From JBFAPK01 sp040676675 (lineage in GTDB: Bacteria > Actinomycetota > Actinomycetes > Mycobacteriales > Micromonosporaceae): 64,000 nt of DNA. A program made the position numbers and the translations under genes. A model generated the notes under the pieces. It saw only the letters and a list, made by a program, of their open reading frames with translations, made no database searches and had not been told where the DNA came from. The DNA lies in contig NZ_JBFAPK010000004.1 of the NCBI RefSeq assembly GCF_040676675.1, forward strand, positions 1 through 64,000, read 5' to 3'. This document shows positions 58,089-64,000 of the stretch, one piece after another. Position 1 is the stretch's first letter. The number at the start of each line of letters is the position of its first letter.

Positions 58089-58550
58089 ATGGTTTCCCTA
58101 TCCCGGAGGCGGACCGACCTGCTCGCGGTCGCCCGCCGGTACGCCGCAGATCCGGCATCCTGGCCGGAGCCCGTCCGATTCGACCCGGTCGAACGGTGGT
58201 ACCGCCGCCTCGCCGGCGGCGACGAGCACGAGGTGTGGTTGCTGACCTGGCTTCCGGGCCAGGGCACCGACCTGCACGACCACGGCGGCTCCTCCGGCGC
58301 GTTCGTGGTGGTCGCCGGTGCGCTCACCGAGGAGATCCCGGTCGGCGCCGAACTGCGTCCCGCCACCCTGGCGGTCGGCCAGGGCCGGCGCTTCGGCCCC
58401 CGGTACGTGCACCGGGTCACCAACCGCGGCGACCAGCCGGCGGTCAGCGTCCACGCCTACTCTCCCGCGCTGCTGCGGATGACCCGCTACGACTTCGACG
58501 GCGGGCGCCTGCGGGTCGCCGAGGTGGCCGAGGCGGGGGTGGCCTGGTGA
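58089..58550 (+). CDS. cysteine dioxygenase type I
   Basis: 153 residues, single cupin. Iron ligands are visible: His63 and His65 in DLHDHGGSSGAF, and His108 in YVHRVTN. The enzyme oxidises cysteine to cysteine sulfinate. ATG 58089 follows a GAGGACTGACG site. The rhodanese gene follows 67 bp downstream, so the two form a cysteine/sulfane-sulfur catabolic pair. Confidence 0.92.
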   Translation: MVSLSRRRTDLLAVARRYAADPASWPEPVRFDPVERWYRRLAGGDEHEVWLLTWLPGQGTDLHDHGGSSGAFVVVAGALTEEIPVGAELRPATLAVGQGRRFGPRYVHRVTNRGDQPAVSVHAYSPALLRMTRYDFDGGRLRVAEVAEAGVAW

Positions 58551-58605
58551 GCGGCGCGACGACGACGGGCACGAACGGCGGGGCAGCCCGATGCGGCACC
58601 CGGGG

Positions 58606-58659
58606 AAGGGGAACTCGATGAGCCAGCCGGGGAAGGGAGACCCGATGCAGCAGACCGAG
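58606..58659 (+). repeat. 27-bp duplication of a Shine-Dalgarno and start region
   Basis: A segment containing CCGGGGAAGGG and an ATG is repeated with a 27-bp period (starts at 58618 and 58645), both in frame with the rhodanese gene. Confidence 0.8.
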
Positions 58660-59127
58660 TGTTCCGGCGCGACGCCGCCCGCCGGATCGCGCGGCATCGA
58701 CCAGATCCTCGCCGAGGCCCGGGCGCGGTTGCGCCGGCTCGATCCCGAGGCCGCGCACCTGGCGTACCGGGCGGGCGCCGTGCTGGTCGACATCCGCCCC
58801 GCCGCCCAGCGGGCCGCGCACGGCTGGATCCCGGGCGCGCTGATCGTCGAGCGCAACGTGCTCGAGTGGCGCTTCGACCCGCGCAGCGGGGCGCGCCTGC
58901 CGATCGCCGACCGGTACGACCTGCCGGTGATCATCTACTGCCAGGAGGGCTACACCTCCTCGCTGGCCGCCGCGGCCCTGCAGGACCTCGGCCTGCACCT
59001 GGCCACCGACGTCGCCGGGGGCTTCGAGGCCTGGCGACTGGCCGGACTGCCGGCCTTCGGCCCGAGCGACGTCTTCGCCCAGTTGACGAACCTGCCGACG
59101 GCAACCGCCCGGCAACCGATCCCCTGA
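58618..59127 (+). CDS. rhodanese-like protein
   Basis: 169 residues. The rhodanese domain spans about 38-155 (AHLAYRAGAVLVDIRPAAQRAAHGWIPGALIVERNVLEWRF) with the active-site loop CQEGYTS (Cys108). It transfers sulfane sulfur, fitting its place after cysteine dioxygenase. Two in-frame ATG codons (58618 and 58645), each with its own GGGGAAGGG site, come from a 27-bp duplication; the shorter form starts MQQTECSG. Confidence 0.9.
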   Translation: MSQPGKGDPMQQTECSGATPPAGSRGIDQILAEARARLRRLDPEAAHLAYRAGAVLVDIRPAAQRAAHGWIPGALIVERNVLEWRFDPRSGARLPIADRYDLPVIIYCQEGYTSSLAAAALQDLGLHLATDVAGGFEAWRLAGLPAFGPSDVFAQLTNLPTATARQPIP

Positions 59128-59192
59128 ACCATCCCGTCCCGGACGGCACCGGCGCTCCGGTACGGGATCCGTTGCACCCCTAGGAGGGCCCC

Positions 59193-59780
59193 ATGTCGGT
59201 CGTCGCCATCTCGCCTCGTACCTACCCGCCGGGCGGGACGGTCCGTTCGGCGCTGGCGCGCCGCCGCCCGGCACCGGGCGGTTCCCCGTCGGTGCTGACC
59301 GTCACCATCGACCTCACCCTCGGCGGCGAGGCGCTGACACCGCAGGCGTCCCGGGTGCTCGAACTGCTGGAGGAACTCGTCCAGCGGGGCGACGGTACGG
59401 TCACCGTGGCGGGCTCCGGAGCCCCGCCGCCGGTCGTGGAGCCGGCGCGTCCGGTCGCCCTCGACCCGGTCCAGCCGGGGGAGCTGCGCGTGCTCGCGGG
59501 CTCCCGCGTGGTGCTCCGCGACGGCGAGACCATCCCGCTGACCCGGCTGGAGTTCGACCTGCTGCACTTCCTCGCCCAGCACCCGCGTCGGGTCTTCACC
59601 CGGTTGCAGCTGCTCAACAGCGTCTGGGGCTACCACCACGCGGTGGCCCGCACCGTCGACGTGCACGTGCGACGGCTGCGCGCCAAGGTGGGGGAGTCGA
59701 CCCCGCTGGTGACCACGGTCTACGGCGTGGGCTACCGGCTGGCCGACGAGGCCCGGGTCAGCGTCGACCCGCAGCGCTGA
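59193..59780 (+). CDS. receiver-less OmpR-type winged-helix protein, paralogue 1
   Basis: 195 residues. Residues about 95-185 are a Trans_reg_C DNA-binding domain (LTRLEFDLLHFLAQHPRRVFTRLQLLNSVWGYHHAVARTVDVHVRRLRAKVG, YGVGYRL). There is no receiver; instead an N-terminal segment (SVLTVTIDLTLGGEALTPQASRVLELLEELVQRG) is shared with the protein at 63234, so a distinct sensory/dimer domain is likely. ATG 59193 follows TAGGAGGG. A close paralogue lies 4 kb downstream. Confidence 0.88.
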   Translation: MSVVAISPRTYPPGGTVRSALARRRPAPGGSPSVLTVTIDLTLGGEALTPQASRVLELLEELVQRGDGTVTVAGSGAPPPVVEPARPVALDPVQPGELRVLAGSRVVLRDGETIPLTRLEFDLLHFLAQHPRRVFTRLQLLNSVWGYHHAVARTVDVHVRRLRAKVGESTPLVTTVYGVGYRLADEARVSVDPQR

Positions 59781-59867
59781 CCCGGCCGCCGGCGGGCGTC
59801 GACCCGCACGAAGCCGAGCGGCCGGGTCGGGCGGGGCGAGCGCCCGCCCGGCACCGGCCGCGCCGGT

Positions 59868-60494
59868 TCAGGTCAGCGCGGTACGCAGCCCGAGCGCGAC
59901 CAGCACCGTGCCGGTGGTCCGGTCGAGCGCCGTCCGGAACCGTCGGGAGCGCAGCACCCGGGCGGCCCGGCCGATCACCACGGTCCAGCCCAGCAGCCAG
60001 AGGGCGATGAGCAGCACCTGGGCGGTGGCGAGCACGAGCACCTGCCCGACCAGCGGCCGGCGCGGGTCCACGAACTGCGGTACCAGGGTGAGGAAGATCG
60101 ACGCCGCCTTCGGGTTGAGCAGGTTGCCGAGCAACGCCTGCGGGTACGCGGAGCGACCCACCCAGGGCAGCGTCCGGCGCCGTCGGGCCGGGGCGGCGGT
60201 GCGCCGGGCCGAGGCGGCCCGCCAGCTCCAGAGGCCGAGCCCGACCAGGTAGGCCGCGCCGGCGTACCGGACCGCCGCGAAGACCTCGCTGGAGCGCATG
60301 ACCAGCGCGGAGAGGCCGGCCGCGGCGAGCACGGCGTGCACGTACAGGCCGGTGGCGGTGCCGAGCACGACCGGTATGGCCGAGCGGGGCCCGTCGGCGC
60401 CGACCCGCTGGGTGAGCAGCGTGAGGCTGGCGCCCGGGGTGACGATCAGGGGAAGGATCGCGGCCAGGAAGCCCGCGACGGCGGCGGGATGCAT
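59868..60494 (-). CDS. LysE/RhtB-family exporter
   Basis: 208 residues with about six membrane helices (AGFLAAILPLIVTPGASLTLLTQR, the conserved LNPKAASIFLTLVPQF). It probably exports amino acids or derivatives. ATG 60494 follows GGAGG. It is 21 bp downstream of the phosphoesterase gene in the same direction. Confidence 0.92.
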   Translation of the reverse strand: MHPAAVAGFLAAILPLIVTPGASLTLLTQRVGADGPRSAIPVVLGTATGLYVHAVLAAAGLSALVMRSSEVFAAVRYAGAAYLVGLGLWSWRAASARRTAAPARRRRTLPWVGRSAYPQALLGNLLNPKAASIFLTLVPQFVDPRRPLVGQVLVLATAQVLLIALWLLGWTVVIGRAARVLRSRRFRTALDRTTGTVLVALGLRTALT

Positions 60495-60515
60495 GGGAAC
60501 CTCCGTCCGCCCGGC

Positions 60516-61256
60516 TCAGTGCACGGCCCGGTAGTGGGTGGTGAGGGTTCCCTCGTCGTCGAGCACGTGGAAGGCGATACCGGGCGCCGCCTCCCGGTCC
60601 GCGGGCGCGTCGCCCTCCCACGGCAGCCGCAGCGTCCAGGTCACGCCGGGGGCGACCCGCAGCGGCCGACCCGCGAAGGTGCTCGCCGCCGCGGTGTGCG
60701 CGTGCCCCACCAGCACGGCGGCCACCTGCGGGTATCCGGCCAGCAGGTCGGCGAGGCGGGGCGCGTCGGTCAGCGGGAACCGGTCCGGCAGCGGATGGTG
60801 CACCGCGACCGGGGTGTGGTGGAAGGCGACCAGCGCCGGGGTCCGCGGTCCGAGGGCGTCGAGGGTCGCGGCCAGCCAGCCGAGCGTCTCGTCGCCGAGC
60901 TGGCCGTCGTCGTTGTCCGGGATCGTCGAGTCGCACATGAGGACCGCGGTGTCGCCGATCCGGTGCATCCGGTTGACCGGCCCGTCGGCCGCCGGCTCGC
61001 CCAGCAGCGCGGTGCGGTACGCGGCCCGGCGGTCGTGGTTGCCCGGACACGGCAGTACGGGGAACGGCGCGGCGAGCAGGGCGGCGGCCGCCCGGTACTC
61101 GGCCGGGTCGCCGTGGTCGGCGATGTCGCCGGTGACCAGCAGGGCGTCGACCGGCCGGGGCAGCGCCCGCAGGTGGTCCATGACCCGCGACACCCGTTCG
61201 GTGGACCGCGCGGTGCCGTCCAGGTGCAGGTCGCTGATCTGGGCGAGCAGCAGCAT
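60516..61256 (-). CDS. metallophosphoesterase (CpdA-like)
   Basis: 246 residues. The calcineurin-like motifs are DLHLD, GDIADHG, GNHDRR and GHAHTAAAS, with FHHTPVAVHH. It resembles cyclic-nucleotide phosphodiesterases of the CpdA type, but the substrate is inferred. ATG 61256 starts it. Upstream, divergently, lies the CGNR gene with an inverted repeat between, so this gene and LysE are likely targets. Confidence 0.9.
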   Translation of the reverse strand: MLLLAQISDLHLDGTARSTERVSRVMDHLRALPRPVDALLVTGDIADHGDPAEYRAAAALLAAPFPVLPCPGNHDRRAAYRTALLGEPAADGPVNRMHRIGDTAVLMCDSTIPDNDDGQLGDETLGWLAATLDALGPRTPALVAFHHTPVAVHHPLPDRFPLTDAPRLADLLAGYPQVAAVLVGHAHTAAASTFAGRPLRVAPGVTWTLRLPWEGDAPADREAAPGIAFHVLDDEGTLTTHYRAVH

Positions 61257-61312
61257 CTTCGTACTCCCGTGATCTCGGTCCGTCGGCTTCCGGCACGGTG
61301 CGCCTACCGGTT

Positions 61313-61341
61313 CTAACGGAAACTGGTTCGTTAACCGTTAG
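61313..61341. promoter_or_regulatory. inverted repeat between phosphoesterase and CGNR genes
   Basis: CTAACGG (61313-61319) and CCGTTAG (61335-61341) form a 7-bp inverted repeat with TTCGTTAACC inside; TACGGT (61343-61348) follows as a possible -10 for CGNR. A likely CGNR operator. Confidence 0.6.
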
Positions 61342-61463
61342 GTACGGTAGAGTGTTCGGGTGGCCCGAGGCAAGTCGGACCGGCCGCGCGGCGGGCCCGC
61401 GGTACGGCGGCGCGACGGGCGACCGGGAAGAATCCCGGGCGGCGCGGACGAGAGGGGTGGGCG

Positions 61464-62207
61464 ATGGAGCGGTACCTGGCCCTGGAACTGGCCGGCACCA
61501 TCCGGCACGACGGCAACGGCGGCGTCGCCGACGACCTGTCGGACGTCGCCGGGCTCGACGCCTGGATCGCCGAGCGGGTCGCGCTCCTCGACGGCGTGGA
61601 CGCCCGGTCCCTCGTCGCCGACGAGGCGGCCCGCGCCGCGGTCGTCGCGCTGCGCGCGGCGGTGCGGGCCCTGTTCGCCCGCGCGGTGCGCCCCGGGCCG
61701 CCGAGCCCGGCAGACGCGCACCGGCTGCTCCCGGTCGAGGAGGCACTGCGCCGGATCAACGCGGCCGCGGCGGCCCAACCGGTCACCCCGTGGCTGGACT
61801 GGCCGGAGGCGCTACCGCCGGCGCGGCGGCTCGCACCGTCCCCGGTGGACCCGCTGACCGGCCTCACCGCCGCGCTGGCCCGCGATGCCGTCGACTTCCT
61901 CGCCGGACCGCTGCGGGAGCGGCTGCGCGCCTGCACCGCGCCGCGCTGCGTCCGCTACTTCCTGCAGGAGCACGGGCGGCAGGAGTTCTGCAAGGCGTCC
62001 TGCGGCAACCGGGCCCGCGCGGCCCGGCACTACCGGCGGCACCGCGCCGCTCAGCCGAGCCAGGCGGCGAGCGGTTCGGCTCAGTCGAGCCACGGGGTGA
62101 GCGGTTCGGCTCAGCCGAGCCAGGCGGCGATCAGCGCCAGCGACACCCCGCCGGCCACGGTGGAGAGCACCACCGCGTCCCGCGCCAACGACTCGGCCCG
62201 CCCGTAA
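61464..62207 (+). CDS. CGNR zinc-finger (ABATE) regulator
   Basis: 247 residues. The ABATE N-terminus (YLALELAGTIRHDGNGGVADDLSDVAGLDAWI) and the CGNR finger (CTAPRCVRYFL, FCKASCGNRARAARHYRRHR) are clear. The last 45 or so residues are a Ser/Gln/Ala repeat that arises from a 30-bp tandem duplication of the end of the convergent AEC gene and overlaps it by 97 bp. ATG 61464 follows GAGAGGGG. It probably regulates the divergent phosphoesterase-LysE unit. Confidence 0.9.
   Translation: MERYLALELAGTIRHDGNGGVADDLSDVAGLDAWIAERVALLDGVDARSLVADEAARAAVVALRAAVRALFARAVRPGPPSPADAHRLLPVEEALRRINAAAAAQPVTPWLDWPEALPPARRLAPSPVDPLTGLTAALARDAVDFLAGPLRERLRACTAPRCVRYFLQEHGRQEFCKASCGNRARAARHYRRHRAAQPSQAASGSAQSSHGVSGSAQPSQAAISASDTPPATVESTTASRANDSARP
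62049..62138. repeat. 30-bp tandem repeat x2.7 at convergent gene ends
   Basis: Two full 30-bp units (62049-62078, 62079-62108) and a partial third copy to 62138. The third copy is the AEC gene end (AAWLG and stop, minus strand), so the array duplicates the stop-codon region of AEC into the CGNR reading frame. Confidence 0.9.
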
Positions 62208-63037
62208 CGGGTGGCGAAGACGAAGACGTTCTGCGCGGTGGGCAGGGCCGAGGTGACGACCCCGGCCAGCAGCGCCGGCCCGCCGAGGCCGAGCCCGAAG
62301 CGCCCGATCGCGTACGCCAGCGCCGGCTGCGCCACCACCTTGAGTACCACCGCGGTGTACCGTTCCCGCGCCTGCGGACCGGCCGCCAGCGCGCGGCTGC
62401 CGGGCAGCGACATCCCGAGCGCCAGCAGCGCCAGCGGCACCGCGGCCGAGCCGACCAGCTCGAACGGGCGCATCACCTCGACCGGCGGCCGCCAGCCGGC
62501 CACCGACACCGCGAGCCCGGCCGCACAGCCCAGCATGATCGGGTTGCGGGCCGGCAGCAGCGCCAGCCGCCGCGGCGAGGGGCGCCGGTCGGTGCTGCTG
62601 CTCGCGTCCAGCACCGCCAGTCCGAGCGGCGCCGCCACCAGCACCTGGAACAGCAGCACCGGGGCCACAAAGGAGACGTCGCCCAGCACGTACGCCGCCA
62701 CCGGCACGCCGAGGTTGGCGGCGTTGACGTACGAGGCGCTCAGCGCGCCCACGGTCGCCTCGCCGACCGGGCGCCGCCAGGCCCAGCGGGCGATCACGAG
62801 GTAGACCGCGGCGACGATCGCGGTGCTCAGCACGAAGACGGCGAGCGCCGGGGTGAACACGTCGGCGAGCGACGACCGGGCCAGCGTGGTGAAGAGCAGC
62901 GCCGGGGTGGCGACGAAGAAGACGAGCCGGGCCAGCACCCCCGTGCCCTCCGCACCGAGCACCTTGTACCGACTGATGAGATAACCGGCCAAGGCGACTG
63001 TCCAGATTCCGACGAAACCCGTCAGCACTCCGCGCAT
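62111..63037 (-). CDS. AEC-family (auxin efflux carrier-like) transporter
   Basis: 308 residues with about ten membrane helices. Typical markers are SASYVNAANLGVPVAAYVLG in the first half and LPTAQNVFVFATRYG in the second. It probably transports an organic acid; the substrate is unknown. ATG 63037 starts it. Its 3' end is the template of a 30-bp tandem array that overlaps the CGNR gene. Confidence 0.92.
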   Translation of the reverse strand: MRGVLTGFVGIWTVALAGYLISRYKVLGAEGTGVLARLVFFVATPALLFTTLARSSLADVFTPALAVFVLSTAIVAAVYLVIARWAWRRPVGEATVGALSASYVNAANLGVPVAAYVLGDVSFVAPVLLFQVLVAAPLGLAVLDASSSTDRRPSPRRLALLPARNPIMLGCAAGLAVSVAGWRPPVEVMRPFELVGSAAVPLALLALGMSLPGSRALAAGPQARERYTAVVLKVVAQPALAYAIGRFGLGLGGPALLAGVVTSALPTAQNVFVFATRYGRAESLARDAVVLSTVAGGVSLALIAAWLG

Positions 63038-63233
63038 GCGATCATCCTGCCGGCTCCGGCCCCACCAGCGATTCCTGGTACTCAGAGCAAGCGATCGATT
63101 CCGGTGTGTTTGTCAAATGTCACAGTCGCGCAACGTGGTCTCCCCTTGACCCCCGCGCGAGCGGCCGGAACCATCATTGCGAGCGGCGTCCCGGCGTCGC
63201 GATCGAGACGCTGGAACCTGCCCAAGGAGGGCC

Positions 63234-64000
63234 ATGTCGGTCAGCCCCGCCCCGTCGCGTGCCGGCCGGCACCTGTCCCAATCAGCGGGACCCGGCCGTC
63301 CGCCCGTGGCCGTACGCCGTCCGTCGAACCCCGGCACCCCGTCGCTGACCGTCACGCTCTCCATCCCGCTCGTCGGCGAGGAGGAGCTGACGCCGCCGGC
63401 GCGCCGGTTGCTCGACGCGGCGCTGGAGCTGCTGGAGCGGGGCGAGGGGATGGTCAACGGGGTGTCGGCGAGCGCCGAGCGCCGCACCGAGCCGGCGCCG
63501 CCGGACCGGCCCGTGGAGAACGGATCCGACCGGCGCACCGACGCGCCGCCGCCCGAGCCGCGCGCCGAGCGGGCGCCGTCCGAACCGGTCGCGCCCCGAC
63601 CGCGTACGGCCGAACCGGCGCCCGGACCGCGCACCGAGGCCCCGCCGTCCGAACCGGTCGCGGCTGCCGAGCCGGTCGCGCCCGCGCCTTCGGCGTCGCG
63701 CCCCGCGACCGCCGGCACCGTACCGACGGTGCACATCCTGGCGGCCTCCCGCTCGGTGCTGCTCGACGGCGCGCCGCTGCCGTTGACCCGGCTCGAGTTC
63801 GACCTGCTCATGCACCTGGTCGCGTACCCCCGCCGGGTCTTCACCCGGTTGCAGCTGCTCACCGCCGTCTGGGGCTACGAACACACCGGGGTGCGCACCG
63901 TGGACGTGCACGTACGCCGGCTGCGCGGCAAGTTCGGCGCCGACGTCCCGCTGGTCACCACGGTCTACGGGGTCGGCTACCGGCTCGCCGACGACGCCCG
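63234..64000 (+). CDS. receiver-less OmpR-type winged-helix protein, paralogue 2 (truncated by window)
   Basis: At least 255 residues; the end lies beyond the window. ATG 63234 follows AAGGAGG. The N-terminal segment (SLTVTLSIPLVGEEELTPPARRLLDAALELLERG) and the C-terminal Trans_reg_C domain (LTRLEFDLLMHLVAYPRRVFTRLQLLTAVWGYEHTGVRTVDVHVRRLRGKFG) closely match the protein at 59193, with a longer Pro/Glu/Arg linker between. The two probably arose by duplication. A -35-like TTGACC lies upstream (63146) but no good -10 was found. Confidence 0.88.
   Translation, partial: MSVSPAPSRAGRHLSQSAGPGRPPVAVRRPSNPGTPSLTVTLSIPLVGEEELTPPARRLLDAALELLERGEGMVNGVSASAERRTEPAPPDRPVENGSDRRTDAPPPEPRAERAPSEPVAPRPRTAEPAPGPRTEAPPSEPVAAAEPVAPAPSASRPATAGTVPTVHILAASRSVLLDGAPLPLTRLEFDLLMHLVAYPRRVFTRLQLLTAVWGYEHTGVRTVDVHVRRLRGKFGADVPLVTTVYGVGYRLADDA

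Overview
The window is chromosomal DNA of a high-GC actinobacterium, most likely a Micromonospora-type member of the Micromonosporaceae. This is inferred from the extreme GC bias at third codon positions, frequent GTG starts, several apparently leaderless genes, ANTAR, DUF397/DUF5753 and SigF-family proteins, and secreted hydrolases with a CBM2 module. No rRNA, tRNA, CRISPR array, phage block or intact insertion sequence was recognised. Two runs of N (30539-30638 and 36917-36926) mark assembly gaps, and each sits at a repeat.

Layout. 1-7015: glycogen-to-trehalose block (partial glycosyltransferase, glgX, treY, treZ). 7047-12535: HTH regulator, SRPBCC membrane protein, formaldehyde-dehydrogenase-like ADH, a divergent FolD, DMT permease. 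12738-18751: haloacetate-dehalogenase-like hydrolase, membrane protein, Rv2629/Balon-type ribosome hibernation factor, a large unknown protein, and a SigF-type sigma factor fused to a STAS domain. 18763-28683: orphan ctaD, DUF4383 protein, GT4 plus GpgS, oxidoreductase pair, SecA2. 28852-34218: leader peptide and GAF-ANTAR regulator, DUF2231 protein, 32-bp tandem repeat, DUF3500, small regulators, ankyrin protein. 34577-40711: secreted GH30, VOC protein, two divergent XRE regulators with DUF397, lipoprotein. 40715-45771: three-gene two-component operon, GNAT, GT87. 45991-57049: MerR/methyltransferase, secreted Cys-rich protein, ArsR, DUF4132, KAS II/TetR pair, ECF sigma with a membrane partner, SGNH-CBM2 esterase. 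57232-64000: lactonase-like MBL protein, cysteine dioxygenase/rhodanese, two receiver-less winged-helix paralogues, LysE exporter, phosphoesterase, CGNR regulator, AEC transporter.

Three signals stand out. (1) A 62-bp perfectly palindromic repeat lies within 7-18 bp of stop codons at four places; two full copies are identical and flank the VOC gene. (2) The sigma-STAS fusion lacks the usual phospho-acceptor serine in its STAS domain. Close matches to the SigF promoter pattern GGTTT-N15/16-GGGTA lie upstream of ctaD, the leader peptide/GAF-ANTAR unit and the DUF2231 gene, which suggests a local general-stress regulon. (3) Several short tandem repeats sit at gene ends. Two of them duplicate the last codons and stop codon of a gene (38 bp x3 at 29626-29739; 30 bp x2.7 at 62049-62138).

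Regulator/target pairs with visible operators are MerR/methyltransferase (20-bp perfect palindrome), TetR/KAS II (8-3-8 inverted repeat), ArsR (two TTTGCAAA sites), CGNR/phosphoesterase, and cysteine dioxygenase/rhodanese. All functional assignments are from reading motifs; no database search was run.
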